DNA of 64,000 nt, from the NCBI GenBank assembly GCA_950295325.1, contig OX485803.1:77515554-77579553 (forward strand). Direction: 5' to 3'. The notes under the pieces were generated by a model, which ran no database searches, was not told the DNA's origin, and saw nothing but the letters and a program-made list of their open reading frames with translations. This stretch comes from Polytrichum commune (Eukaryota > Streptophyta > Polytrichopsida > Polytrichales > Polytrichaceae). A program made the translations under genes and the position numbers. This document shows, one piece after another, positions 10,572 to 23,970 of this stretch; positions within the stretch are counted from its first letter, which is position 1; each line of letters begins with the position of its first letter.

Positions 10572-13500
10572 ATGTGTCAAGGGTGTAGGTTTAGGGTGTA
10601 GGTTGGGTAGGCTGAGAAATTGGGGACTATGGCTTGAAGGGGGCTTGGATAAAACTAAGAAACCTCTTAGCCATGGGCTTGTCTGGGTGGAAGCAAGGTA
10701 ATGGGGCGGGCTCATAAAAGTCCAACCCACGAGCTAACGAGAGTTGGCGCATGGGAGTCATGAACCCATGTCTCAAAAGAGCAAAATGGAAACCGAGTCG
10801 GGCGGGACTTGGCATCACCCCCGTGCGATTGAGGCGTGACTTAACAATGGAAAGCCGTCTCGGAGTTGGAACTATAACAACTTAGTGAACTTATAGGGCT
10901 CAACCGTATTATACATTAACACCATGTTGACATCAATTGAAATTTGAGGGCTCTCGACGCATAAGTGAGTTGGAAAGTTCCAATTGGTTGATTGGGCCTT
11001 ACAAGCTATTCACTATCACACCAAAGGAAAAGGCACACCAAGGATGTAAGAAAAAATAATGGAAATAGAAGATCGATAATTTTGGATTAGTTCTCTATGC
11101 GATTGGGTCTTAGCTACATGGATGCTTGCAACAACATTATTTCTATTAGCTTGCAGTGTTTATTTTATCATCATCCTATTCCGTGGTCATTTTGACACAA
11201 ATTAATTATTTTCAAAAGGTACCACATGTTATCTTGTGATTGGTTTAGGGGACATGGATTTCTCAAAAATTGGTGTTGAGATTCAATTTCAACACCATAC
11301 AATCTAACCCTCACTTATGGTGGTGCTCTTGTTCACATTGTTTATTTTCTATTTTTTACACTATTCATGTTGAGGATATCATCCTATTCAATTACAACCC
11401 CCTTTTTACCCTCATAATTTTCATGATATTAGTTTGGTTTAGTTTTGTGAAGTACATGCATGTGGCATCTTTTGAGTGACTTGACAAGATAGGTAATTGT
11501 CAAACTCTTCCGAAGAGAATGTCTTGAAAGTATCTAAATTATTCATAAGATGCCAATCTAGCATAACATAATTAGCCTACTTCTATAGTCATGTGGTAAG
11601 CACCTCAATTTATTTCTATGCAAAGCATAATTTTACTTCACATTGTAATTGAAGGATATGATGATCATGTTTCTCCCTGTTAAGGACCAAGGATTGATGA
11701 TTTTTAAATGACAAATTCAATTGCTCATATTGCTCATATTGTGATTTAGTTAGTATCAAATTTTAGATCACCAAGATTAGTGTAGAATGTTGCATGTATT
11801 GATCAATATATAGATTTATTTTGACAGAATAAATCTCATGCAAAATCTACTCAAAATTCCTAAAAACAACATTAGGACCAATTTGGACTTCTTCGTCCTT
11901 TAAGAGTTAAACAAGATGACCTTAATACTTACCGAAATATCTCAAAAAAACTATGTGCACCTAGTGTATAATCTACACCAATTATGAACCCCCTTAAGCC
12001 TAAATTGCATATCACTATACTTATTGTTATTGAAATGAATGGAATTAGCTTGTACCTCATAAAGTAGTATCTATTTCATCATATTTCAATTCAAACTTTG
12101 TGAATGGTATGTGTATATTGGTTAATTGCAAAGTTCAATTCAAGTTATTTAAAATTTTGTTTAATTTCATAGAGTTCCAACTACAAAAATGGCATTGTTT
12201 GTGGTGTATTTTATATTTTTTAATTTATTATTCACTTGTAAAAATAAAATTTGGTCTCGAAAATAGTATGATTTGTATTTGAGGTGATAGATTATAGTTT
12301 CTTTTTTTTGAAAATCTTGAAAATTCCAAAATTTAAAATGTTATTGCAATTTGATATTATGTGTGTGTGGGGGGTATAGAATGTCTCAATAATTGAATTT
12401 TCAGTATAACATAAAATTATTGGGAAATTTTTAATTTTTAATATTGTGTTTCATATTTGATATCATTCTCTCTTTAAAATATTCAAAAATTTCAAATCTT
12501 TACAGAAAAAAACTCAAAGTTTTTGGTCATAGAAAACATTTGACTTCACATGTGAAAAAAGAAGTAAGGAAAAAGTTTTGGCCATAGTTATAAGCTAAAT
12601 CACAAAATAAGGAAATTACTCATAGTTTTTTGCAAAATATAAAGTTTGGACTATAGGGTCAAATTGAGGGGCATTTTGGAGAAGAGAATGTTTTGTTTTA
12701 CTTTGCAACTTTAAATTTAAAAAACGCCTGATCATATGTGTTTAAAAAAATCAATCTAAGACTTATTAGATATTTCACATTTGAAATTGAATTTAGTATG
12801 GCACAAGCTAGTGATAGTAAAGTTAACAAAAATTAAAGCACGATATATAAGAAAAATATAATAATAAGATGAGAACAAAACATGGTTCTCTTGCTGCATG
12901 ATATGTTCGGCTACATAAGAGACCAAAAATTCCACCCATATTAGTCTATTGTTAACTAGTTTGTTACTCTAAATTTATACATCAAAATAGGTTGTCTCTT
13001 TGTTTTGTTTTGTTTTGGTTCTTTTTGTTTGTTACATTGAGATCTCTCTAACCGTGCGTCCCCCAATTGCATTCTTAGTACCATTGAGAAGCCCTCAACA
13101 AGGAGGGGTACGCAGAGTTTGTTTCATTGTATTTGGACCTACGGTGTGAAAGTTATGGATTTAAAATCAAATCTCCTCTTTGTAAATTGAATTCAAATAT
13201 GAAAATGGAATATGGAGGATTTTGATGTTATTCTTGGTATCATCGGAAAGCTCTTAGAGTGTAGCAAAGTTGTTTCATCACTTTTGGACATACTATGTGA
13301 AAGTTATAGATCTTCCATCAAAAAATTTCACCATAAAATGAATTAAATTATGGACTATAAATTATTTTAAAAAAACAAAAGGAAAAGCAAAAGCGTGGAG
13401 AACACAGGAACACATGGAACATGGGGAATATAGAGAACACAGGGAGCAAAGGATACATCTAGACCAACGGCATATGGCCATACTTGTTTGAAATGAAGGA

Positions 13501-14586
13501 TTAATATTTAGGCAAGGTCAAAGTTGGGTGTAAATCTTTTAACTTATGGTGTGGAATTTGATTACTAAAAAATGATATTTAAACTTTGGTCCTATATTTC
13601 AAACATTGAAATCAATGTTTGAATTTGTGATCCAGGTCATACATGTATGCAATGCATGTTAGGTGGTGAGCAAAACTTGTATATTGCTTTGTCATAGAAA
13701 TCATGACTTTATTTTGAGATAGATTTTTAAGTCCACATCATGACACTTTAAACACTATATTCGTTATTCTTGAGACTTTCTCTTGTATCAAATTAATTTA
13801 TGGACCACAACAACATGAAGTTGCCCAAAACTATATTGTCAACAATCTCAAATATATTATCATGCCTAGTATCCCAAAATCGATCGTTGGCCGACATAAG
13901 CACATTGGGTAGAGCACTTGAAACAAACTTCGCCAAAAAAATCATATAGAATGAGTGTTATTATTAGCATGGCCAATAAACTATATACACTACGACCTAC
14001 AGTACATAGCATCATGTAATAAATGAAAATTTATTCAACCCTACAATTTAGTCCCCCACGTAATAATAAAATAAAGTTCACATTTGTTATGAAATATTCT
14101 ATATGGATATTTATCCAACCCCGAACAATATAGCGTTTCTAAGTTCAACCCAAACTCTACCCAAATTTTGAAAAGCACACATATGACTAATATGTATTTA
14201 ATACATTTACATATTATCAAATTATAATCATGATAACACAATCCTACCAATTTCTCATTCAACGTGGTTTGCTTCTTGTGCGATCCAAGCAAGGTTGTCT
14301 TTTGCAAAAGTTATGTACTTTTGAGGGATGGGCATTGATCCATTATGATTTTTCCGTGATTTCCATGCTATGAATATAGAATTTATATCTATCCAAGATG
14401 GACCGTGCTCAGAATCCACCTTCCACCAAAAGTTATGGTTTGTATCCCAACCTGTGTAATGCCGAATCACATCTTCATTTTGGGCAGAAACGGTGATTAA
14501 TATTGTTTTCATATGAAACTATTGTTCAATAAGGGTGTTGGGTTCCATTACGCCCGAGGAAACATGAAGCGAAAGTAGGCCTTGCT
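10572..14586. other. AT-rich intergenic DNA, no gene seen
   Basis: No recognisable coding sequence. Bases 10620-10880 are GC-richer and may be an old repeat. Around 13115-13340 a diverged pair of segments shares TTTGGAC followed by a GTGTGAAAGTTAT-type sequence about 150 bp apart, which looks satellite-like. The minus-strand open frames at 14041-14512 are not recognised. Confidence 0.55.
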
Positions 14587-14589
14587 TTG

Positions 14590-15987
14590 TACACATGCGT
14601 GTGTTTGGGTTTGTCGCCTACGCAACCGTGCCAGATGGACAAAGGAGTAAACTCGATGCAAATAAGTATTAAAAAGAATATTGGAGGTGGAGACTTATAT
14701 TGCTCAACCGGAGGGTTTCGTACAAGAGGGGAAAGAAGGTCTTGTGTGCAAACTCAAAAAAAAATTTATACAAGGTGAAGCAATTGCCGAGGGCGTTGTA
14801 CCACCATATCGATTCATTCTTCATTAACGAGGGTTTTTGTAGGAGCCAAGCCAATCATTCATTGTACGTCAAACAAACGGGTGAGTATTTGTTGGTGACA
14901 ATCCTCTACGTGGATGATTTGATCATATTGGCAAACAATGTAATCCAATTGAAGTGGCTCAAATCGGAGCTCGAGAAGGAATTTGAGATGAACAATCTCG
15001 GAGAATTGTATTAGTGCTTAGGAGTGGAATTTGAGAGGAATAGAGAAGCCCGTACCATTATCATGAACCAAAGGAGCTACATTGAAGATATCCTCAAGCG
15101 CTTTAACATGGTAAAATGTAAACCGATTGGAACTCCGTTCGATGTGAATTATAAATTATTAAAACTTTGGCATGAGAAATTTATGAATGCAAAGGAAAAT
15201 GGAAGGTGTTCCATACAAGGCCGACTAGAACACCAAATACAAAAACTACCCAAGCTAGCAAGAGCGCTAATTGCTGAGGCTTAAAAACGGAGTAGGATCT
15301 CTCATATATGCAATAGTGGCCACGAGGGCCAATATTGCATTTGCAGTAAGTACGGTGAGCCAATTCATGTTGAAGGCCGGTCCACCGCATGGGATTGCCG
15401 TAAAATGTATCATGAGGTATTTGAAGGGCACTTTGGACTTCAAATTATGCCTCGGAGGCAAGGATATTGTCTTAAGAGGATTTTGTGATGCCGATTGGGC
15501 GGAAGATGCAAACGACCAATGATCCACCACGAGGTACGTGTGATTTGTTGGCGTTGGAGTCATTTCGTGAAAATGCAAGAAACATCCAACCATTGCATTG
15601 TCTACGACGGAGTCTGAGCACATGGCTACTAGCCATTGTATTAAAAAAGTTGTTTGGCTTCGGCAATTTTTGGCAGATGTGGGATATGTGCAAGAAGGAC
15701 CGACATCCATCATGTGTGACAATCAAGGATGCATAGCACTTGCAAAGAATCCCACACACCATTCTCGCACCAAACATATCGATGTACAACATCACTTCAT
15801 TAGAGAGAAACTAGAAAACCAAGAGATATGTTTGAAGTATTGTCCTACGGAGGATATGATAGCGGACGTGCTAACCAAACCACTTGCAAATGATAGCCAT
15901 CAAACATTAACAACATCAATGAGTTTAGAAGCCTTTGACTACTCGCAAAGTAGGAGTGTAGAAGGTAGAGCATTAGATTACTCGTAG
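14590..15987 (+). pseudogene. decayed copia reverse transcriptase / RNase H fragment
   Basis: Fragment of a second copia family. In order one can read QPEGFVQEGKEGLVCKLKK near 14705, then RALYHHIDSFF after a frame change at the A-run around 14755-14763. The catalytic YVDD is at 14907-14918. Next come GELY with an in-frame TAG at 15012-15014, then LKRFNMVKCKPIGTPF near 15095. A scrambled stretch (about 15170-15285) precedes YAIVATRANIAFAVSTVSQF near 15310, FCDADWAED near 15480 and a TGA at 15520-15522. RNase H ends with STTESEHMA, MCDNQGCIALAKNP and IADVLTKPL near 15855-15885. Both LTRs, gag and integrase are missing. At least three frameshifts and two stops make it clearly non-functional and older than the copy at the left edge. 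Confidence 0.88.
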
Positions 15988-18900
15988 TCAATAAAACTAT
16001 AAAGGAAGAAGCATGAGAAAGAATTAGGGTCGAATAAGGCTACCATGCTAATCTGAAGAGGGATAAGACTTATCCCATATTATTTGTTTGAACCAATGAA
16101 GAAAATAAAAGCAATAGAAGGCAAAGCAGAGCATGAAACCATCTCACTCCAAACATTGTTCATTTGCCTTTGATGCATGTGCAATCTTATCTCCTATCGA
16201 TTCCAATAAATTATGTTGGGTATTGCCCTACAAATTGTTTATCAATGACTAAAGAATATAAATTTTCAATTTATGATTGTCATAATTTGATTTATGATGA
16301 AATTGCCTTGCAGTTTTTACCAATAGATGTAATTGAAGCTTCTACAACTATAATTATTACGAGTTTTGCTTCTTTATCCTAAGTATCCAAAGAAATTATA
16401 AAAAGAAACTCTAATTCAAAAAATATTACGATTTTTTGAATTGAATAAAAAATCCATTCATATTATTTTTATTTTTATAAGAATTTAATTTTTTTATAAG
16501 AATTAGTTAACAAAATATAGTTCTACATTGGCAATCCCATTTTCCTAGCTTAAATCTTATTCAATCCTTTGTCATTTTGAAACACATTCTTAATATCAAG
16601 GTATGCATGCCTATTTCAGTTGCTAGTCTTGATCAACCATCTACATTTGTAGGGTATGTAATTAGGTGTGCTTCTAAAAACATACATGCAAAACACATGC
16701 GTTTAAAAGAGATTGGACTATGTGATGAAAATATGATACACATTGTTTGGGGGGCGCACTTTGAAAATATTCTCCAAAAGAGGGTGGAATATAACATGCG
16801 GTGGTGTTTATTATTCAAAACTATAAATTATAACAAAGTTATAGTTAACAAAGGACGGCCTTTACACCTAATACTTAGGTGTAAAAATTTAACCTACTAG
16901 TTATTAGGTTATTCTTTTAATAGTAAATTATATGTAACATATATGAACAAATATCTCAAGAGAAAAATCAATTTTTTGTTGAGATAACTACTTTAAAGAA
17001 TGGCAACAAAGGCCATATTGCTGGATTGACGTTAGGGTGACCTTACACTATTTGCCTAATGAGTATAATCTCTGACCCGTCATCCCAAATAATGAGACTA
17101 ATTTCATTCATAACATTCAACGTTCCATTCATTAAAGGAAACCCTTAAGAAAGGAAGAAAGTTGGGCCTAGTGGGAACTTTATAGTCTTATTGTATTGGT
17201 TTTCTAATGGCAGAGGTTCTTTGAAGTACAAATACGATGCTTAAGACTATAAGTGGATAAATGTGGATTTAATTATATCAACCATGACAATGACATCGTA
17301 ACCACCCTATAACTTGTACTAATTTGAGCATTGATGTTGAGTGTGTAGCATAATCTATTTATGCTCAAGGTTAAGTTCTATGTGTGTATGCTATACCTAA
17401 TTGGTTCATGCTTGAACCAATTGTGACGTATTTTTTACACTACATTTCATCAATGAATGTATATCATTTGAGATTTTCATTGTTCTGTTTTTTTTTATAT
17501 TGAAATTTTGAAAAAATGCATTTATTACTCCTAGTCCTACTTTCAAAAAAATTAATTTCATGAGATAAACATACAACTATGGATTATTTTTTAAAAGCTA
17601 TAAAAAAGCTCAATCAAGATACCATCCCATCAAAAGACTCGAGTTCCACTATTATCTAAGTATATGTCCTCTAAATGTATGCGAACAAATATCAACCCTC
17701 GAAATATGGTGGATTTTTTATCACACATATATGCAACATTTAACACTAGGTGAGGCCCTCATGAACCATTATAGACTTAATAGTCAACATAATCGAGGAC
17801 GCCTGTATGACCATTTAATGAGCACAAGACTCTTCATGTAGACAATGAATATGATGTTCATATGAGCTCCAACAACTTATGACGAAAGCGCTATGGCCTC
17901 GATTTGGATATGGATTCTCTAGGTATCTCGTGTGTCATAGCTTACGAGAAGTGGGCTAGTAAGAAAAAGTAACCGTTTAGGACCCAACTACGTTAGGTTT
18001 GGTGCCTTTGAACAGCCTTTTGACGGTTACAACTTTACACATTCTATAATTATATGATACACAAAGATTTTACAATACCGACTTACTACAAAATTCCAAT
18101 TCATACCATTTATGGTAAACTTAGTATGTATGATGAAGAGTGCCAACTGTGTACTTGAGATGGGCACGATAATCTCATGGGGATGGTGACATGGCGTTAC
18201 CGGGAAATGCCACATGGACGGGTTAATTGTGGGGAGAGCATGATATTTGGGTGGGCAAAGCGGGTGAGCTTCAAATATCTTAGACTCTCGTCCAATCACG
18301 GGCCACCAATGCCGAGATTATTTGGCGTCGGGCAGGCCGTGTGTCGTTGAGGCGGTCCAACTTTAACCTTGGGAGGAGCCCCGAGCCTGCATTCATTCTT
18401 ATTAAGCTTGAGTCGGTTAGAATCTCCCACTAAGTTAGGGCTCACACTAGAAATGTGCCTTTGACACATGTAGTTTGTGGTTTCCACATTATTACGGACG
18501 TGGCTAAATCGAGTGTTAGATCATCTCCAATGTCTGCATGTGTCACTTAATTAGGGCATCTTCAAGCTCTTTGTGGCATCGCTTTTGGGAATTACTAGGA
18601 CATGTAGAATAGAGTAGAAAGTAAGTGTACACGAAGTTCGTTTTATTACACTGCCATCCCAATGAGTTGGAGAGAGGGATGATACGGAGTGTGGGAAATT
18701 AGTGAAGGTCACATGAAATTTCTTCACACTATGAAATTAGTGCAAGCATTGTTCATCCCAACACTATTCACTGAAAGTATTGGCACTACAAACTTTCGCG
18801 TATGATTGTTCTCATCACTCTACAAATACGTTAGAGCACGCGTCAATTTTCTTGACATGTATGGTAAATGAGCATGTAATCATGGATTTAGTTTAACACA

Positions 18901-20814
18901 GTCAAGAATTTAGTCCTCACTAACTCTAAGACTTGGCAAAATAGAACGCGTTTCAAGAATTAGTAGCACACACACTAATTGGGATGATTGGTGTAGTGAA
19001 GCTCACGAACAATCGGAATCGTCTTCAAGGTGTTAACTCAAGTTTGACCAACCAAAAGCCTTGAGGGGGCTTCTTTGGAGATCAAGAGTTGAATAAACAT
19101 GAACTAAGATTGTAAATAGGCCAAACCGCATGGTATGATATCATGAACATTTCTTGAACTTTATGAACCTCCCGTCAATTGATTCTTCATCCTTGACAAA
19201 ATATTGATGAAGTACATCTCTTTAGAAGGCTCCTGAAAATATGATCATTATGAACTCTTTCATTCACTTCCTTGAAGTAAGAGACAAGGATCACTCATAG
19301 CAATTGCAATTCACATTTGGAGATTGAATTGGGAGGTCATTGTAATCAATTGGTTGGGTGGAAGTGAGATTGTTGGGACGCTTAAAAGAAACCATGGTCG
19401 TTTTATCATTATGAGCATGATATGAACACAAGAAGACTTTGAACTTGAAAGCTTAATGTGTTCCAACGGCAAGGCAAACTTGGGTGGTTGATAAATAGTT
19501 GGACAAATCATGAGGAATTTTGAGACAAATGACTCCCTTCTTGCTTCAGTTGAGAGTGGATGATGCCAACTAGGTTGGTGTGATAGAGAAATGTTTCACT
19601 CTTGATCATAACCATTAATCCAATGTGAGCCTAAAATAGAATGTCTCAACTTTTCGCAATATTTTTAGAGCGGAGGCATGTATAATTGGAATCACATGCA
19701 CTTGCTGCTAGAATCATTCAAATGTTGTAGATCAACACATACTCAAATACTCCCCCAAACACGTTTACCAATATACTAGCGTAAACCAATAAAAAATAGT
19801 CACAATCTTATGTGTACACCAATTCAAGAGCCCCTCCATTGTATCCATCTTTGCCAATAGATTCAAATATTGCCTCAAAGCCGCATCAAACCTAACATAA
19901 CTACACCTTACATGAAATCCCCACTTACTTGACACACCCACCAAGGTCAACCTATCTGAGAATTGGAAACACACCACACTCCCATCCTACTACTTTGAAT
20001 CCCCCCCCCCACTCCCCACTGTCCCGTTCAATTTCCTCCCTTTTATGCAACCCGTGCCCACTGCATAAAATCGCGCCTTCTCTCCACATGCACAAACACT
20101 ACCCTCAATAACATCCAAACAACCACACACAACTAAGCAATATAGAAAATACACAAACACTCCTCTCGCAATCCTCAACAAGGCTATACTCATGCCTTTG
20201 CACCACAAGGCCATGCCATGCCTTGCAAGACTCAAACTTGACATCCTAATCATCATCATCACCTCCCTGAAGAAAATAATGCTCTATACCCAAAATTTGA
20301 GCCTACAATTGAAACCACATTTTGCCAAAATCATGACCCCTCTATTGCCGCCCAATGGAAAAACTAAATACCAACCCCCTTGTAGACACGCTAAAAGATG
20401 TTGGATGGTATGTAACACTTGTTATCCTCACAACATGCATCCAAGGACACACAACATCGCCAACTCTTTTGAACATTGCTACATTACTTTAATGCCCATA
20501 CATACATGCATGCATGCTTAAAATACACTAGATAGCTATCAAATTCATGACCCTACTCATCCTTAATAAAAAAAATTGAGAAAAACATGAACCACCAATA
20601 CTTCCAACCTAGGCAAATACAAACAACATGACCCCGCAAATGAATCCTACAACATGTTGCCCAAATCCCTTTAAATAGCTCAAATATAGGGATAGAAGGA
20701 TCCCTAAGAGTCACCCACATGAATCCAACCAAACACATGTTGCAACAAGCCAAGACAATGTGCCCTTGTAACACCCAACCTTGAGATACACAAAATTGAC
20801 AAACAAAACTCATA

Positions 20815-20845
<31 letters not shown>

Positions 20846-21850
20846 ACAAATGGGCCTACAATGCCCTTGTTATTTGTTACTAATGGGGATCATCAACAAG
20901 AGACAGTAGGATTCGTCCCGTAGCCATGCTCAATAAACCGCTGAAGCCTTTGATGAAGGTGAAGAGTTCCTTATGCACGCCAACACCAAAGGTTGGCATC
21001 GTCTCCCTCTATAAAGTTGCCATGTTCAATATCTCGAAGATGTCATCAATGTCATGTTCTATATTATGTTTCATCATATTTTCAATAATTCCTCAAGCGA
21101 GCCACTATTTATCAACTTTTTAAAATGACACCTCGTCTACTTTATAAAAGTAGAATGAATGTAAAAGTTGGGAATTGTAAAATACGCTTATAACAAGTTT
21201 GGTATGTAACAAGTTTGTGAGAGGCGGGCCTTGGTGCAATCTACATGGACATAAAGGCAAAAGCAGAAAACATCATAAAGCACTGTGTGGGATTCAAATT
21301 GGAAGGAGAGGTAGATATTTTTTATAAACTCAATTTAAGTGGACCATCAATGGATGTGATATTACAAAAATTGTACAAAATAAAATAGAATACGTTTCTT
21401 CTACTATATATATAGACAACATATCGTGAGATTATAATTGCAATTCTTATTTTATACATGTTTTAACGCGACTTGAATTGATAACCATATTTATTCTACA
21501 TAAATTGTGGTACCCATCCAAGTCACACTAAACACTAATAGTAGAGGACTTGTTTGATGCAAAAAAACTAGGTAAATTACAATTTTAAACCATCAAATGA
21601 TGAATCGTATGCCAAATTAACAAGTGTGATAACAAACAAATGAATAGATATAAATGACGGCTCTTGGAAAGATGAGCATGAACAAAGAGCCTCTCCACCC
21701 ACATAGCTCATTTGGGGGTTGGGCTCTATCTCAACCCCTAAAAGCCAAGAAAAGCATTTGTGTTGAAACAACGACCTATGCCCATCCTCACCAATATACG
21801 TATCTACGGTATAACCTTTTGAATTGGGATGCATGTATTCAACACAATGG
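15988..21850. other. intergenic DNA, no gene seen
   Basis: AT-rich to about 18000, then more balanced composition. I see no LTR, purine-rich tract or inverted-repeat ends next to the copia fragment. Short open frames on both strands (for example near 18027-18487 and 19929-20521) have no recognisable family character. Confidence 0.55.
20815..20848. repeat. poly-C run followed by (CA)n
   Basis: A run of about 17 C leads directly into nine or so CA dinucleotides. Confidence 0.95.
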
Positions 21851-21855
21851 GAATG
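21851..21855. repeat. target-site duplication, left copy (GAATG)
   Basis: Identical to 23966-23970 on the other side of the element. Five bases is the usual size for LTR-element integration. Confidence 0.75.
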
Positions 21856-22534
21856 TGTGAGCCCAAAAGGGTGCCCACATTTAGTCTTAGACCCTTGAAA
21901 CGTTAGTTGATGCACTTTGAAGTAGCATGTTACTTCACAAAAATATAAAAAGAGTGAAATGTTAGTCTTAGAAGTACCATGTTGTAAGAGGCTAGGATGT
22001 GAGTTGTTATTGTGTTTTTACCTTCGGAAGGATTTGAGTGAATGAGGATAGGTAAGGAGAACTTGGATTGAGTAGTTAGTGAGTAGGCTAGTACAAATGG
22101 ATGGAGACAACCAAAGTGACTCAAGAGGCAAGTGCATTCGAATTGGGATGAATGGAGGATCACATGGAGCGCACAAGTGGACCACCTCATCATGGCCACT
22201 TAATGGGGAAGGCCCAAGGAAGAATGCAAGGTGGAGGATAAGCAAATTCTCAAAGCACCAATCAAATCACGAGTTAAGCATCGTGGTTTGAATTAAGTGG
22301 TGAGCGACGATTTGGGAAAGTAAGGGGAGAAAGTTATGGCGGCGGAAAGCGAAGGAGGCCAAGTTTGGTAAAGTGTGGTAGGTAGAAAGCCAAGGCTAGT
22401 TAAATGTTCGAATTAGGATCCTTGTTGATCATTTGAGGGAGGAAGACTTAGAAGATAGGATTGGCGCCTACTAAGTAGGAGGAAATCTCAAGGGCTTATC
22501 GTGAGCCTTGAGGGTGCTCACCCCCTCAAGCTTA

Positions 22535-22543
22535 CTATATAAT
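22535..22543 (+). promoter_or_regulatory. TATA-like box inside LTR-like element
   Basis: CTATATAAT is followed about 30 bases on by a pyrimidine-rich CCCTCATTCTTCCC stretch. This is the usual arrangement of an LTR U3/R boundary, inferred from sequence only. Confidence 0.35.
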
Positions 22544-23064
22544 CCCTCATTCTTCCCTCACTCATCCTCTCTTTCCTTTGTGCTCCAAGGCACCCCACGA
22601 GTTATAAGTGTGGGTGTGGGAAGCCATATTGGAGCACATGTGTGTGCTTAGTTTTTAGTTTGAGAGCCAAGGCTTGTTAGCCTTGAAGAGGGCTTGACCT
22701 CTTGGTAGAATTAGTGTTGACGTGAAGGATTTTAAAGTTAATTCATGATTCCAATTTGTGGTACTTAAAGTTCATGTTTTGAATACACGTGGTTGCAAGT
22801 TCCATGTTTAAGAGTTGAGCACTTGATGTTGTGATGAGTGCAAAAATATACTTGTGTGGATTAGTTAGTCTTAGTGAAGTTAGGAAATTCTCTCTCCCCC
22901 TCTCCTCTCTAGGATTTTAGGATTTTAGGATTAGAGAAGAATTGTGTGATTAGAAAGGGGTTGTTAGTAGAATTAGGGAAATTAGGTAGGAAGATTAGTT
23001 AAGGGCTTGAATAATTAGTGAGGTAGTTGGGGATTACAACTACAAAGTTGTGGGTTCATGAAGG

Positions 23065-23270
23065 AGCTGGGTTTATGAAGGAGCTGGGTTTGTTTAGTTA
23101 GAAAGTAAAGAGCTGGGTTTATGAAGGACCTGGGTTTGTTTAGTTAGAAGCTAAGGAGCTGGGTTTATGAAGGAGCTGGGTTTGTTTAGTTAGAAGCTAA
23201 GAAGCTGGGTTTATGAAGGAGCTAGGTTTATGTAATTAGAAAGTAAAGAGATGGGTTCATGAAGGAGCTT
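23065..23270 (+). repeat. 46-bp tandem array (about 4.5 copies)
   Basis: Copies start at 23065, 23111, 23157, 23203 and 23249, exactly 46 bp apart. Each carries AGCTGGGTTTATGAAGGA followed by a GTTTAGTTAGAA-type stretch. The last copy is partial and the most diverged. The array lies inside the LTR-like element. Confidence 0.92.
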
Positions 23271-23549
23271 AGTAGATAGCCTACCTAATTAGCTCATAGA
23301 CAAGTAGTTAGTTACATTATGCTAGTTAGTGTTATGTGTGGCTTTCACAAGTAAATGTATTTGAGATTGACTATAGAGAATAGTGTTTTTTTTAACACTT
23401 GCATCCTCTCTTTAAAAATAAACCACGTGCACAACTTAATGGAGAATGTGGAGCACTCTCGCGATGGCAAGACAAAGGAAGCAAAGACCAAAGGTGCGAG
23501 GGAGAGATTGACATAAGTCACATAAGTATTTCTTAATACTTAAAGGCTT

Positions 23550-23762
23550 ATGTACGGTATGGAGACACCAAGTGAGACCTCTTATAGTAGCGATACGGAA
23601 TACACAAGTGATAGTTCAAGTGGTAGTATAGAGTCAACGGCACGGACTCCATTTAGGAGAGGGATATCCTTAAGGGCTTGTGTAGCTAAAGCAGCCGGAT
23701 GGACGTTAGAAGCAAACAAAGACAAAATAGCACCCGAGCATAAGGAGGTTAAAATAACATAG
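23550..23762 (+). CDS. small Ser/Thr/acidic open frame in LTR-like element
   Basis: A 70-residue frame starts at ATG 23550. Its first 35 residues are rich in Ser, Thr, Glu and Asp (SDTEYTSDSSSGSIESTA), followed by a basic stretch and ending KEVKIT. It is not recognised as any gag or capsid domain. It may be a chance frame, but its composition is less AT-driven than neighbouring frames. Confidence 0.2.
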   Translation: MYGMETPSETSYSSDTEYTSDSSSGSIESTARTPFRRGISLRACVAKAAGWTLEANKDKIAPEHKEVKIT

Positions 23763-23965
23763 TTAACTTGTGCATTCTCCACATACGTATTGAAATCGTA
23801 CATTGAGTTGTTAAAAGTGAAATTCCAGTTAAATCCAAGACCACTTGAAGGGTGAACCTTGCACTATGGACTCATCCAAGTCCAAATCCAATACCGCGGA
23901 GGAATGTGAGCCCAAACCCACTACTCGGACTACGGACGCTTAAGGGTGGGGGGTTTGGCCTCACA

Positions 23966-23970
23966 GAATG
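23966..23970. repeat. target-site duplication, right copy (GAATG)
   Basis: Immediately follows the CTCACA end of the element and matches the left flank exactly. Confidence 0.75.

Larger units (their letters stand above)
21856..23965 (+). mobile_element. LTR-like element, solo LTR or non-autonomous retroelement, copy 1 (2110 bp)
   Basis: The element begins TGTGAGCCCAAAAGGGTGCC and ends GGTTTGGCCTCACA, so its tips are inverted (TGTGAG...CTCACA) as in LTRs. It is flanked by a perfect 5-bp duplication, GAATG, at 21851-21855 and 23966-23970. A second element at 42096-43753 shares both ends. Internally it has a 46-bp tandem array, a TATA-like CTATATAAT at 22535-22543, and a 70-residue open frame. 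No primer-binding site, gag or pol is visible. The simplest reading is a large solo LTR left by recombination; a non-autonomous element with very short ends is the alternative. Orientation is arbitrary, set by the TATA-like site. Confidence 0.75.

Noticed and set aside
14041-14512. Minus-strand frames next to the second copia fragment
   Set aside because: Not recognised, AT-driven in part, and not in the element's coding direction.
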